A stretch of 64,000 bases of DNA, from positions 305,039 through 369,038 of the forward strand of contig DASPKU010000007.1 in assembly GCA_035627955.1 (NCBI GenBank). Reading direction: 5' to 3'. This DNA comes from Phycisphaerales bacterium. Lineage in GTDB: Bacteria; Planctomycetota; Phycisphaerae; Phycisphaerales; UBA1924. The translations under genes and the position numbers were made by a program. Positions within the stretch are counted from its first letter, which is position 1; every line of letters begins with the position of its first letter. Below the pieces are notes generated by a model. That model was not told where the DNA came from. It saw only the letters and a list, made by a program, of their open reading frames with translations, and did not search any database. Positions 51,464 through 59,525 of this stretch are shown piece by piece.

Positions 51464-52723
51464 TTAGATCATTGGGGCCGTGGTCGCCAGCTGGACCAGC
51501 GGCGCGACCGGGTGGTCGGGCTGGGAGAGAGCCTCAATGGAGAGGCCCATCGCGGCGAGCGCGGCGGCGAGGCCGCGGACTGGGTCGGCCCGCCGGCGCC
51601 AGTCCTGGAGCATGCCCAGGGAGTTAGCGCGGTACACAGGGTTTCGGCGCTCGTCGGTGGCATCGAGCAGGGCGGTGGTGAGGAGGCGGTGGTTGCCGAC
51701 GGGGAAGATGCGGCCGTTGACGCCCTCGCCAACGACCTCGGGCGCGGCGCCGGTGATGGAGCTGACGACGATGGCCATGCCGGCGGCGACGGCCTCGCAG
51801 ATGACGAGGCCGTAGGGCTCGTACTCCGCGGGGTGGACGAGCACGTGGGAAGCGCGGTAGATGGCGCTGACGTCCTTCTGGCTGCCCACAAAGCCGGTGA
51901 AGATCACGCGGGAGCGGAGGTGGGCGGGGACGCGGGCCTTGAGCTGCGGCTCGAGGGGGCCGCTGCCGACGATGACGAGGTCCCAGTCGGGGCGCTTCGT
52001 GGCGATGGATGCGAAGGCGTCGATAGCGAGGTCGACGCGCTTGATGTCGATCAGGCGCGAGCAGGCGACGATGCGCTTGCGGGCGGGATCGAGGTTGTAG
52101 CGGGCGAGGACGGGTGCGATGTCCGCTTCGGTGAGCGACTGGATGAGCTGGTAGTCGGGCTCCACGGGGCAGATGTGGATGCACTCGGGGGGGAAGTTGT
52201 AGAAGGTGAAGAAGTCGGCACCGTTGCGGCCGCAGACGAGGACGCCATCAACCATGCGGCGAATGGCGGAGAGGAACCATTTTTTGAGCCAGCCTTTAAG
52301 GCCGCCGGGGCGCGTGGAGCGGACGTTGCTGTCGGCGAACACGAGCACGGTGATGTTGTGCTTGTGGCACCAGCGGATGACCAGAGCGCGGCAGACGTCG
52401 GCGTAACCGCCGATGACGACGGCGTCGATGTTGCTCTGCTGAATCCAGCGGGTGACGCGCTGGGCCTTGCGGTAGTCGGCGATCGTGTCGGCCAGAGTGC
52501 GGGTGCGGACGCCCTCGCCGGGGCCGACGCAGTACGGGTGGATCTCCGCGACTTCTTCCAGGGACCAGGGCTGATCGCCCTCCTCAAAGAGCGAGCAGGT
52601 GGCGATCTTGACACCAGGGATCTCGCGCGCGAAGCGGAGGAAGAGGTGCACCCAGTAGGGCGTGAGGACGTTGGTGACCATGCCCACAGTGATAGATGCG
52701 GGTGGTGGGTTGGCTGTGGACAT
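51464..52723 (-). CDS. GT4-family glycosyltransferase (paralogue)
   Basis: 419 residues from the ATG at 52723. ITVGMVTNVLTPYWVHLFLR starts the N-terminal domain; VACSRLIDIKRVDLAIDAFA, DLVIVGSGPLEPQLKARV and YEPYGLVICEAVAAG are the GT4 donor-binding elements. Colinear blocks with the neighbour at 49950 indicate tandem duplication followed by divergence. Divergent from feoA, with about 175 bp between starts that hold a Fur-box-like site. Confidence 0.9.
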   Translation of the reverse strand: MSTANPPPASITVGMVTNVLTPYWVHLFLRFAREIPGVKIATCSLFEEGDQPWSLEEVAEIHPYCVGPGEGVRTRTLADTIADYRKAQRVTRWIQQSNIDAVVIGGYADVCRALVIRWCHKHNITVLVFADSNVRSTRPGGLKGWLKKWFLSAIRRMVDGVLVCGRNGADFFTFYNFPPECIHICPVEPDYQLIQSLTEADIAPVLARYNLDPARKRIVACSRLIDIKRVDLAIDAFASIATKRPDWDLVIVGSGPLEPQLKARVPAHLRSRVIFTGFVGSQKDVSAIYRASHVLVHPAEYEPYGLVICEAVAAGMAIVVSSITGAAPEVVGEGVNGRIFPVGNHRLLTTALLDATDERRNPVYRANSLGMLQDWRRRADPVRGLAAALAAMGLSIEALSQPDHPVAPLVQLATTAPMI

Positions 52724-52804
52724 AGAGGTGGGCTTGGCGGGGTGCGGTGCGGGCTCGCGTCACTTTATTATCGGCGAGGAATCAGGGTGGGGTGAGAGGG
52801 GAAT

Positions 52805-52821
52805 GTTGCGAGTGAGTCTCA
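52805..52821 (+). promoter_or_regulatory. Fur-box-like site upstream of feoAB
   Basis: TTGCGAGTGAGTCTCAA is an imperfect palindrome (TTGnGAnTnAnTCnCAA) and matches the classical Fur half-site arrangement TTGAGAATGATTCTCAA at 14 of 17 bases. It lies 78 bp before the feoA start, the expected place for iron repression. Confidence 0.5.
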
Positions 52822-52898
52822 ACTGCGCTACCGTTTGAGGTGGTGAGCTGGAACCCCCGGTTTGGGCGGGGTTTGGCTGCCGCCGGTTGAGGACTTGC

Positions 52899-53306
52899 AT
52901 GGGCGCAGGCTGTGACGAATGCTGCGGGGCCGCGGGCGAAACGCCGGTGGTGGTGACGTGCGGGGTGTCTGTCGGGGCGTCGGCACCGCGTCTGGGCGAC
53001 TCTGTAAAGGCGGATACGTCCGGAGCTTGCGCCCCGGTCTCGTATGTCGCGCTGACGACCCTCAAGCCCGGTCAGACGGCGGTCGTACGGACCACCAGTC
53101 TGGACGCTGGGGATGCGGACCTGCTGCGGGCTATGGGGCTGCGGCTGGAGGCGCGGGTGCGGCTGTGCCGGCTGGGCGAGCCGTGCATCGTTGAGGTCAT
53201 GGGCGGGGGCGAGAGCTGCGGTCGCAAGGGCGGGTGCGTGTGCCGGATCGGGCTGGCGCGGCCGCTGGCGGAGAAGGTCCTCGTGGGCAGCGTCGAGGGC
53301 GGATGA
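52899..53306 (+). CDS. feoA: FeoA-like protein with Cys-rich extensions
   Basis: 135 residues from the ATG at 52899, with GAGGA 7 nt upstream. The C-terminal 80 residues have the FeoA SH3-like pattern (LTTLKPGQTAVVRTTSLDAG, RAMGLRLEARVRLCRLGEP). An N-terminal extension with GCDECCG and a further Cys, and a C-terminal CGRKGGCVCRIG, are unusual for FeoA, which normally has about 75-85 residues. It assists FeoB in ferrous iron uptake. The stop overlaps the feoB start as ATGA. Confidence 0.85.
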   Translation: MGAGCDECCGAAGETPVVVTCGVSVGASAPRLGDSVKADTSGACAPVSYVALTTLKPGQTAVVRTTSLDAGDADLLRAMGLRLEARVRLCRLGEPCIVEVMGGGESCGRKGGCVCRIGLARPLAEKVLVGSVEGG

Positions 53307-55318
53307 GCACTGTCGCAACGGGCAGCGGGGCCGTGGAGCAAGGGCTGAAGCCCGCTCTGCCGACGCGCATCGCGCTGATCGGCAATCCGAACACGGGGAA
53401 AACGACGCTGTTCAACCGGCTGTCGGGGCTGCGGCACAAGACGGGGAACTTCCCGGGGACGACGCAGGAGGCGCGGCGGGGGACGGTGCGTGTCGATGAC
53501 GGCGCGTTCGAGCTGATCGACCTGCCGGGGGTCTACTCGCTGGAGCTGGAGCAGAGCGAGGCGGAGGTGTGCCGGCGGGTGCTGGCGGGGACGCTGGCGG
53601 CGCCGGGGCGGGAGGCGACGGCGCCCGACGGCGTGCTGGTGGTGGTCGACGGCACGAACCTGGCGCGGAACCTGGTGCTGGCGGGGGAGGCGCTGCGGCG
53701 GCGGCTGCCGACGGTGGTGGCGGTCAACATGATGGACCTGGCGCGCCGGCGCGGGCTGGTGATTGATCTGGCGATGCTGGAGGAGCGGCTGGGTTGCCGC
53801 GTGGTGGGGATCAGCGCGCGGAGCGGCGAGGGGCTGGAGGAGCTGCGGACTGCCTTGTGCGCGGCCCGCGTGCCGAACCGCACGCCGCCGGGGACGCGCG
53901 AGGGCGTGGAGCGGTGGGCGGATGAGACGTATGACGCCGCGACGGCGGTGGTGGAGACCGGGCCCAACGCGGTGGCGGTGGGGATGGACACGCTGACGGA
54001 CCGGTTGGACCGCGTGTTCACGCACCCGGTGCTGGGGCTGGTGGTGTTCGCGGCGGTGATGACGGGGCTGTTCTGGGTGATCTTCACGCTGGCGCAGATC
54101 CCGATGGGGCTGATCGACACGGTGTTCGGCAAGGCCACGGCGTGGCTGGACTCGGTGCTGCCCGCGGGCATCCTGAGCGACTTCCTGTCGCACGGCGTGG
54201 TGCAGGGGGTGGGCGCGACGGTGATCTTCCTGCCGCAGATCTGCCTGCTGTTCCTGCTGATCTCGCTGCTGGAGGACACGGGGTACCTGGCGCGCGCGGC
54301 GTTCGTGATGGACCGCGTGCTGCGGCCGTTTGGCTTGCCCGGGCACTCGTTCATGCCGCTGCTTTCGAGCCACGCGTGCGCCCTTCCGGGGATCATGGCG
54401 TGCCGTGCGATACCGGACCGGCGGGAGCGGCTGGCGACGATCCTGGTGGCACCGTTCATGAGCTGCTCGGCGCGGATCCCGGTGTACGTGCTGCTGACGT
54501 CGATCCTGTTCGCGGACCGGCCATTGATGGGGGCGGTGGCGTTCACGGGCTGCTATGTGCTGGGGATCGTGGCGGCGCTGGTGACGAGCCTGCTGTTCCG
54601 CCGGACGATCCTGAAGGGCAAGGGGCGACCGATGGCGCTGGAGCTGCCGAGCTACAAGCGGCCGAGCGTGCGGACGGCGCTGCTGGGGACGTGGGACCGG
54701 GCGTTCGTGTTCGTGCGGAACGCGGGGACGAACATTTTGGCGATCGTGATCGTGCTGTGGTGGCTGGGGGCGTACCCACGGGTGGAGCCGCCCGCGGCGG
54801 CTGTGCAGATGCGGGAGCAGGCGGCGGCGGTGGAGGCGAGTTCGCCCGAGCAGGCGGAGGAGCTTGTGGGCGCGGCAGAGCGGATGGAGCACCAGCACGC
54901 GAGCCGTCACTCGTTCCTGGGGCGGATCGGCACGGCGGTGGAGCCCGTGCTCCGGCCGCTGGGGTATGACCGGCAGCTGAGCGTGGGCGTGATGGCGAGC
55001 TTCGCGGCCCGTGAGGTGTTCGTGTCGACGATGGCAGTGGTGACGACGGGGTCGGAGGATGCGGAGGACGAGGGCGTGCTGGCGGAAGTGGCCGCGGCGA
55101 AGCGGGACGACGGGACGCCGGTGTTCACGATGGCGGTGTGCTGGTCGCTGCTGGTGTACTACGTGCTGGCGATGCAGTGCCTGCCGACCTTGGCGGTGAC
55201 GGCGCGGGAGGCGGGGGGTCTCAAGTGGGCGCTGCTGCAGCTGGGGTGGATGACGGGGGTGGCGTACGTAGCCTCGCTGGTCGTGTACCAGGTGCTGGCC
55301 GGGCTGGGGGGTGCGTGA
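53303..55318 (+). CDS. feoB: Ferrous iron transporter FeoB
   Basis: 671 residues. The N-terminal G domain has G1 GNPNTGKTT, the switch region with GNFPGTTQEA, G3 DLPG and G4 NMMD. The membrane part carries the two Gate motifs (VIFLPQICLLFLLISLLEDT and MPLLSSHACALPGIMACRAI) and about eight to ten helices. A Glu/Ala-rich loop (EASSPEQAEELVGAAERM) lies before the final domain. It imports Fe2+ across the inner membrane. The gene is coupled to feoA and overlaps the following small gene by one base. Confidence 0.96.
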   Translation: MSTVATGSGAVEQGLKPALPTRIALIGNPNTGKTTLFNRLSGLRHKTGNFPGTTQEARRGTVRVDDGAFELIDLPGVYSLELEQSEAEVCRRVLAGTLAAPGREATAPDGVLVVVDGTNLARNLVLAGEALRRRLPTVVAVNMMDLARRRGLVIDLAMLEERLGCRVVGISARSGEGLEELRTALCAARVPNRTPPGTREGVERWADETYDAATAVVETGPNAVAVGMDTLTDRLDRVFTHPVLGLVVFAAVMTGLFWVIFTLAQIPMGLIDTVFGKATAWLDSVLPAGILSDFLSHGVVQGVGATVIFLPQICLLFLLISLLEDTGYLARAAFVMDRVLRPFGLPGHSFMPLLSSHACALPGIMACRAIPDRRERLATILVAPFMSCSARIPVYVLLTSILFADRPLMGAVAFTGCYVLGIVAALVTSLLFRRTILKGKGRPMALELPSYKRPSVRTALLGTWDRAFVFVRNAGTNILAIVIVLWWLGAYPRVEPPAAAVQMREQAAAVEASSPEQAEELVGAAERMEHQHASRHSFLGRIGTAVEPVLRPLGYDRQLSVGVMASFAAREVFVSTMAVVTTGSEDAEDEGVLAEVAAAKRDDGTPVFTMAVCWSLLVYYVLAMQCLPTLAVTAREAGGLKWALLQLGWMTGVAYVASLVVYQVLAGLGGA

Positions 55319-55476
55319 TGCCGTGGGGGGATTGGCAGTTTTGGGTGGTGACGGCGGTGGCCGCGTGTGCGCTGGTGTTTGTAGTGCGCGAGGTGCTGCC
55401 GTTTGGGTGGAAGCGGAAGAAGAAGGGGAAGGCGGCGAGCTTGACGGTGGAGGGGAAGGCGATCAGGAAGCCCTGA
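55318..55476 (+). CDS. Small FeoB-associated membrane protein
   Basis: 52 residues; its ATG overlaps the feoB stop (TGATG). One transmembrane segment (FWVVTAVAACALVFVVREVL) is followed by a basic KRKKKGK stretch and a short tail. Position and architecture resemble the small FeoB-associated single-pass proteins in other phyla, although the usual Cys cluster is absent (one Cys in the membrane segment). A role in stabilising or regulating FeoB is inferred. Confidence 0.6.
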   Translation: MPWGDWQFWVVTAVAACALVFVVREVLPFGWKRKKKGKAASLTVEGKAIRKP

Positions 55477-55500
55477 GCTTGTCAACCGCCTGGCCGCCGA

Positions 55501-55530
55501 TTGACATACGATGTCAAGTGCTGGTAGCGT
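55501..55530 (+). promoter_or_regulatory. Promoter/operator of the ParE-XRE pair
   Basis: TTGACATACGATGTCAA (55501-55517) is a perfect palindrome with 7-bp arms; its left arm contains a consensus -35 TTGACA. TAGCGT (55525-55530) lies 18 bp on as a -10 candidate, 6 nt before the toxin GTG. The palindrome is a likely operator for the pair. Confidence 0.6.
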
Positions 55531-55536
55531 TGCATT

Positions 55537-55800
55537 GTGGCTGATGTCGTCTTGACACCCGAGGCGCAGGAGCAGCTGGAAGCGCTGCCGCTCACGATCC
55601 ATGCACGGGTCGTGCGGGTGTTCGAGCGGCTGGAGGACTGGCCGACGGTGAGCGGGGCGAAGCCCCTCAGGGGCGAACTCGCGGGGTACTACCGCGTCCG
55701 TACTGGTGACTACCGCGTGCTGTTTACGGTTGAGGGCGCGGGGCGGAACGCCCTGGTGACAGTCGTCCAGATCGGGAAGCGGGATGGGTTTTACGACTGA
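55537..55800 (+). CDS. RelE/ParE-family toxin
   Basis: 87 residues from a GTG at 55537. The fold pattern is RelE/ParE: LTPEAQEQLEALPLTIHARV (two helices) then LRGELAGYYRVRTGDYRVLF and a final strand VTVVQIGKRDGFYD. The Arg/Tyr-rich beta-sheet region holds the expected basic active-site face. It precedes its antitoxin by 8 bp, the toxin-first HigBA-like order. The mRNA is probably leaderless. It may cleave ribosome-bound mRNA or inhibit gyrase; sequence alone does not decide. Confidence 0.82.
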   Translation: MADVVLTPEAQEQLEALPLTIHARVVRVFERLEDWPTVSGAKPLRGELAGYYRVRTGDYRVLFTVEGAGRNALVTVVQIGKRDGFYD

Positions 55801-55808
55801 GGTGGAGC

Positions 55809-56132
55809 ATGGATAGGGCCAATCTGAACTTGGATGGACGCGAGTACGTGGTTCTGCCACGAGAAGAGTTTGAACGGCTGAGCGCGCTTGCGAAGTTGCC
55901 GCCCCTGCCGCGGGCGAACAAGCGCGGGGAGGTGGCGGCCGTGGCGTTTGGTCGCGCATCGCTGGCCCGCAAGATCATGCGGACGAGGATCGATGCCGGC
56001 CTGACTCAGAAGGAGCTTGCATCGAAGGCGGGGATCCGGGTGGAAACGCTGTGCCGGATCGAGGCGGGCAAGCACACCGCGACGCCTGCGACTGTTCAGA
56101 AGATCGAGAGGGCTCTACGGGCGAAGGGTTGA
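55809..56132 (+). CDS. XRE-family helix-turn-helix antitoxin
   Basis: 107 residues from the ATG at 55809 (GAGGTGG upstream). After a 50-residue N-terminal segment (LDGREYVVLPREEFERLSAL) that resembles an antitoxin toxin-binding part, the XRE helix-turn-helix covers residues 58-105: RTRIDAGLTQKELASKAGIR with VETLCRIEAGKHTATPATVQ. It should repress the pair and neutralise the RelE/ParE toxin. The sequence is less GC-rich than the neighbours. Confidence 0.82.
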   Translation: MDRANLNLDGREYVVLPREEFERLSALAKLPPLPRANKRGEVAAVAFGRASLARKIMRTRIDAGLTQKELASKAGIRVETLCRIEAGKHTATPATVQKIERALRAKG

Positions 56133-56267
56133 GGGAGGGCCGCCCCTCCGGGGCTCTGAGGCTGCGCACCTCGGACCCAGGGTTCCGCTCAAGGACTCGC
56201 TCCACCCTGGGCTACTTTCGGCCGCCCCTACCGGGGCTCAGGAAACGCAGGCTCGTATCATCGCGGC
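56133..56267. repeat. Element C variant before pdxJ
   Basis: CCCAGGG (56176-56182) and CCCTGGG (56205-56211) bracket TTCCGCTCAAGGACTCGCTC, sharing CGCTC and GACTCGCTCCA with element C while the outer stem is different but still paired. A CCCCTCCGGGGC and a CCCCTACCGGGG hairpin flank it. TATCAT (56256-56261) at its right end is the -10 candidate for pdxJ. Confidence 0.65.
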
Positions 56268-57068
56268 ATGCCCCTCCTCTCCGTGAACATCGACCACGTC
56301 GCGACGGTTCGGCAGGCGCGGTACCGCAATGCGCCGGAGTTTGGTGAGCCGGACCCGGTGCGGGCGGCGCATGAGGCGGAGCTTGGAGGCGCGGACGGGA
56401 TCACGGTGCACCTTCGGGAGGACCGGCGGCACATCACTGATCGCGATGTGGAGCTGCTGCGGCCGTATGTGCGGGTGCGGTTCAACTTTGAAATGGCGGC
56501 GACGGACGAGATGGTGGCGATCGCGCGGCGGATCCGGCCGCACTCGGCGATGCTGGTCCCCGAGGGGCGGGCGGAGGTGACGACCGAGGGCGGGCTGGAC
56601 GTCGCGGGGCAGCTGGCGCGGCTCACGGACATCGTGGCGCGGCTGAAGGATGGCGGGTGCCTGGTGTCGGCGTTTATCGATGCGGAGGAGCGGCAGGTGG
56701 AGGCCGCGGCGAAGGCGGGGTTCAGCGTGTGCGAGGTGCACACGGGGCCCTGGGCCGAGGTGTTTGCGCGGCACGGCGGGGACCTCATGCGGGATGAGGT
56801 GTTCGGTGAGCTGGAGCGGGTGCTGCGGGCGGGGAACGCGATCCTGGAGGCGGGGATGCGGTTCAACGCGGGGCATGCGCTGAACTACCAGAACGTGAAG
56901 GCGATCGCAGGGCTGCCCGGGGTATCGGAGCTGCACATTGGGCATGCGATTGTGAGCCGTGCGGTGTATGTTGGATTACGGCAGGCGGTGGCGGAGATGA
57001 AGGCGGCGATGGCGTCGGCGGGTGAGGTGATTGAGCAGGGCGAGCACGATCACGAGCACGAGCACTAA
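56268..57068 (+). CDS. pdxJ: Pyridoxine 5'-phosphate synthase
   Basis: Condenses aminoacetone 3-phosphate with deoxyxylulose 5-phosphate to form PNP in the DXP-dependent vitamin B6 pathway. 266 residues with NIDHVATVRQAR at the N-terminus, GADGITVHLREDRRHI, RFNFEMAAT, SVCEVHTGPWAE, GHALNYQNV and ELHIGHAIVSRAVYVGL, all conserved in PdxJ. The C-terminus ends in a His/Glu-rich EHDHEHEH tail absent from most homologues. There is no Shine-Dalgarno; TATCAT ends 6 nt before the ATG, so the transcript may be leaderless. Confidence 0.96.
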   Translation: MPLLSVNIDHVATVRQARYRNAPEFGEPDPVRAAHEAELGGADGITVHLREDRRHITDRDVELLRPYVRVRFNFEMAATDEMVAIARRIRPHSAMLVPEGRAEVTTEGGLDVAGQLARLTDIVARLKDGGCLVSAFIDAEERQVEAAAKAGFSVCEVHTGPWAEVFARHGGDLMRDEVFGELERVLRAGNAILEAGMRFNAGHALNYQNVKAIAGLPGVSELHIGHAIVSRAVYVGLRQAVAEMKAAMASAGEVIEQGEHDHEHEH

Positions 57069-57080
57069 AAAGGAAGACAA

Positions 57081-57211
57081 AACACGGAGGCACGGAGAGC
57101 GGGCGGGGCGGGAAGAGGCGGGTGGAAGAGAGGCATCGGGGCAGGTGGCATTCAGGCATCAAGGGTGAGAATCAAGCAGTCTTGCCTCCGTGATCTCCGT
57201 GCCTCCGTGTT
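57081..57211. repeat. 18-bp inverted repeat flanking 95 bp
   Basis: AACACGGAGGCACGGAGA (57081-57098) and TCTCCGTGCCTCCGTGTT (57194-57211) are exact reverse complements. They lie between pdxJ and the DinB-like gene. The pair could form a transcript-end or cruciform structure, or be a degenerate mobile repeat. Confidence 0.8.
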
Positions 57212-57237
57212 TGGTATTCCATCGAGGAGGACCAGCC

Positions 57238-57744
57238 ATGAACTCGACGGTGCACACGGGTGTTTCGCGGTATGGGCGGCTGCTGGCGTACGAGGTGGAG
57301 GCGACGCGACGGGCACTGACGTCGATCGAGAGCGTGCCTGCGGAGGGGCGGCGGCACCCTGGGTTTGAGCGGGCGATCGCGGTGATGTCGCACGTGCAGC
57401 TGGCCCGGTTCGTGTGGCTGGCGCGGGTGGAGGGGCGGCCCTACGAGAACCCCAAGGACTGGTTCCCGGTGTGGACGCTCGAGCAGACGCGACTCGCGGC
57501 CCAGGAGCAGGACCGCGAATGGGCGGAGTTCCTGCACGCGCTGAGCGACGGGGACCTTGGGACCACGGTGGGCTACACCAGCAGCGAGGGCGAGGCGAAG
57601 GTGCGGGTGCTGGACGACATCCTCACGCACGTGTTCAACCACTCGACGTACCACCGGGGTCAGGTGGCACGGCTGGTGCAGGAGTGCGGGGGCGCGCGGG
57701 CGGTGACGGACTACATCACGCTGGTGCCGCTGCTGGATCAGTAA
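57238..57744 (+). CDS. DinB-like metal-binding four-helix protein
   Basis: 168 residues from the ATG at 57238, with GAGGAGG 7-8 nt upstream. The DinB/DUF664 pattern is visible: a His in AVMSHVQLARFVWLARVEG and the paired histidines in ILTHVFNHSTYHRGQVARL near residue 140, which bind a divalent metal. DinB-like proteins are often thiol-S-transferases or stress-linked with unknown function. The gene is monocistronic by spacing. Confidence 0.85.
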   Translation: MNSTVHTGVSRYGRLLAYEVEATRRALTSIESVPAEGRRHPGFERAIAVMSHVQLARFVWLARVEGRPYENPKDWFPVWTLEQTRLAAQEQDREWAEFLHALSDGDLGTTVGYTSSEGEAKVRVLDDILTHVFNHSTYHRGQVARLVQECGGARAVTDYITLVPLLDQ

Positions 57745-58070
57745 GGCGGTGTCTGGCAGCAAGCGCTCGCGCCTGGGCTGAAAACAAGAAGCAGGGGCAC
57801 TCCGGAGCTTGCGCTCGGGTCTTGTATCCACTTCGCGGCTGGCACGTAGTGCGCGTGGCGCACAGAGTCAACGCCTTGCGCGGATTCGGGTTGTGACCGG
57901 CACGCGTTGGTGGGGTGAAGAACCAGTGGTCAACGCGCTTTGGTTTTGCGCGCTTCCTGCTACCATCGAACGAGATGTCGCAAGTGACGGAGAGTGGAGC
58001 ACGGGTGGGCGGGTATGGACGAGGGGTGCAGGTGGGGGACGGCGTGTCGAACAAGCCGCGGAAGTCAGCG
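57745..58070 (+). other. Intergenic region and possible N-terminal extension of folC
   Basis: 326 bp between the DinB-like stop and the chosen folC start. The folC frame is open back to a GTG at 57915, and another ATG is at 57975, so part of this may be coding. The first 150 bp contain a diverged repeat-like segment (GGGGCACTCCGGAGCTTGCGC). No convincing promoter is visible. Confidence 0.35.
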
Positions 58071-59474
58071 ATGACGAAGGGTTTCGAGACCTTCGACGAA
58101 GCAATGGAGTTCCTGCGCACGCGCGTGAACGTGGAGCAGACCCGCCCTTCGCAGGTGGACGCGGTGCAGGTGTTCAACCTGGACCGCATGACGGCGCTGA
58201 TGGCGGCGCTGGGCGACCCGCAGAAGGCGATCCGCACGGTGCACGTGGCGGGCAGCAAGGGCAAAGGCAGCGTGTGTGAGATGGCCGCGGCGGGCCTGCA
58301 GGCATGCGGGCTGACCGTGGGGCTGTACACCAGCCCGCACCTGGTGAACCTGACCGAGCGGATCCGCATCAATAAGAAGGAGATCGCGGGGGGCGAGTTC
58401 GCGGAGCTGCTGGAGCGGGCGGCCGCGGCGGCGGAGGACCTGCCCAAGCGGCTTGGCGAGGTGACCTACTTCGAGTTCCTCACGGCGGTGGCGTTCCAGT
58501 ACTTCGCCGAGCAAGCAGTCGATATCGCGGTGGTTGAGGTGGGGATGGGCGGGCGCGTGGACGCGACCAACGTGATCATGCCGGAGGTGACGGCGATCAC
58601 GGCCATTCAGCTGGAGCACACCGCGATCCTGGGGGACACGCTGGAGAAGATCGCGGCGGAGAAGGCGGGCATCATCAAGGCGGGCGTGCCGTGCGTCACG
58701 GTGCCGCAGCACGAGAAGGTGATGGAGGTGCTGCGGGCCAAGGCGGCGGAAGTGCAGACGCGCCTGGAAGTGCTCGGTCAGGAGATCGACTTTACCTACC
58801 GCCTGGAGGCGAGCCACAACATCGGGCCGCACGCGCGGGTGTGCCTGAGCAGCCCGCGGAGCAACTTCGAGCACGTGCCGGTGCCGCTCAAGGGCGAGCA
58901 CCAGGCGCTCAACTGCGGCCTGGCGCTGGCGATCCTGGACCGGCTGCGGGAGCGGGGGATCGAGACGCCCGAGGGCAAGGTGGCGACGGGGCTCTCGCGG
59001 ACGGTGGTCAACGGGCGGCTGGAGCTGGTGCACACGCACCCGCGGGTGTACATCGACGGGGCGCATAACCCCGAGTCGATGCAGGCGCTGATGAAGGCCG
59101 TGGGCTCGCACATCCGGTATGACTCGATGGTGGTGGTGTTCGGGTGCGCGGCGGACAAGGACGTGCCGGCGCTGCTGAGCGCGGTGGCGACGGGTGCGGA
59201 CAAGATTTTCTTCACCAAGGCCGAGGGCAGCGGGCGGGCGGCGGACCCGCGGGAGCTGCACCGCAAGTTCGTGGAGCTGGGCGGGAAGATGGCGCACCAC
59301 GTGAGCAACCTGACCGAGGCGATCCGCAGCGCGGGGAACGCGGTGGCGTCGCGGGACAAGGACATCATCCTGATCACCGGGTCGTTCGCGATCGCGGGCG
59401 AGGCCAAGCGGCTGCTGCGGGAGAAGTACGGGCCGCCGGCGCAGGCGATCGAGCCGAAGCCGTTCAAGCGGTGA
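58071..59474 (+). CDS. folC: Folylpolyglutamate/dihydrofolate synthase
   Basis: ATP-dependent ligase adding glutamate to folates. 467 residues from the ATG at 58071, chosen because the protein then starts ten residues before FETFDEAMEFLRTRV, as in the family; starts at 57915 (GTG) and 57975 are open alternatives. Motifs: P-loop AGSKGKGS, YTSPHLVNLTERIRI, VEVGMGGRVDATNV, HTAILGDTLEKIAAEKAGII and the C-terminal domain motif DGAHNPESMQAL. The size fits FolC/MurC-like Mur ligases. It is directly upstream of leuS. Confidence 0.95.
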   Translation: MTKGFETFDEAMEFLRTRVNVEQTRPSQVDAVQVFNLDRMTALMAALGDPQKAIRTVHVAGSKGKGSVCEMAAAGLQACGLTVGLYTSPHLVNLTERIRINKKEIAGGEFAELLERAAAAAEDLPKRLGEVTYFEFLTAVAFQYFAEQAVDIAVVEVGMGGRVDATNVIMPEVTAITAIQLEHTAILGDTLEKIAAEKAGIIKAGVPCVTVPQHEKVMEVLRAKAAEVQTRLEVLGQEIDFTYRLEASHNIGPHARVCLSSPRSNFEHVPVPLKGEHQALNCGLALAILDRLRERGIETPEGKVATGLSRTVVNGRLELVHTHPRVYIDGAHNPESMQALMKAVGSHIRYDSMVVVFGCAADKDVPALLSAVATGADKIFFTKAEGSGRAADPRELHRKFVELGGKMAHHVSNLTEAIRSAGNAVASRDKDIILITGSFAIAGEAKRLLREKYGPPAQAIEPKPFKR

Positions 59475-59525
59475 TGCTGTAATTGGGGGGCAAAGCGGGC
59501 GGGTGGGTCCCTAAAGTGGCGTCCC

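Noticed and set aside
52887..52898. TTG at 52887 as the feoA start
   Set aside because: GAGGA lies at optimal distance from the ATG at 52899, and the TTG has no ribosome binding site.
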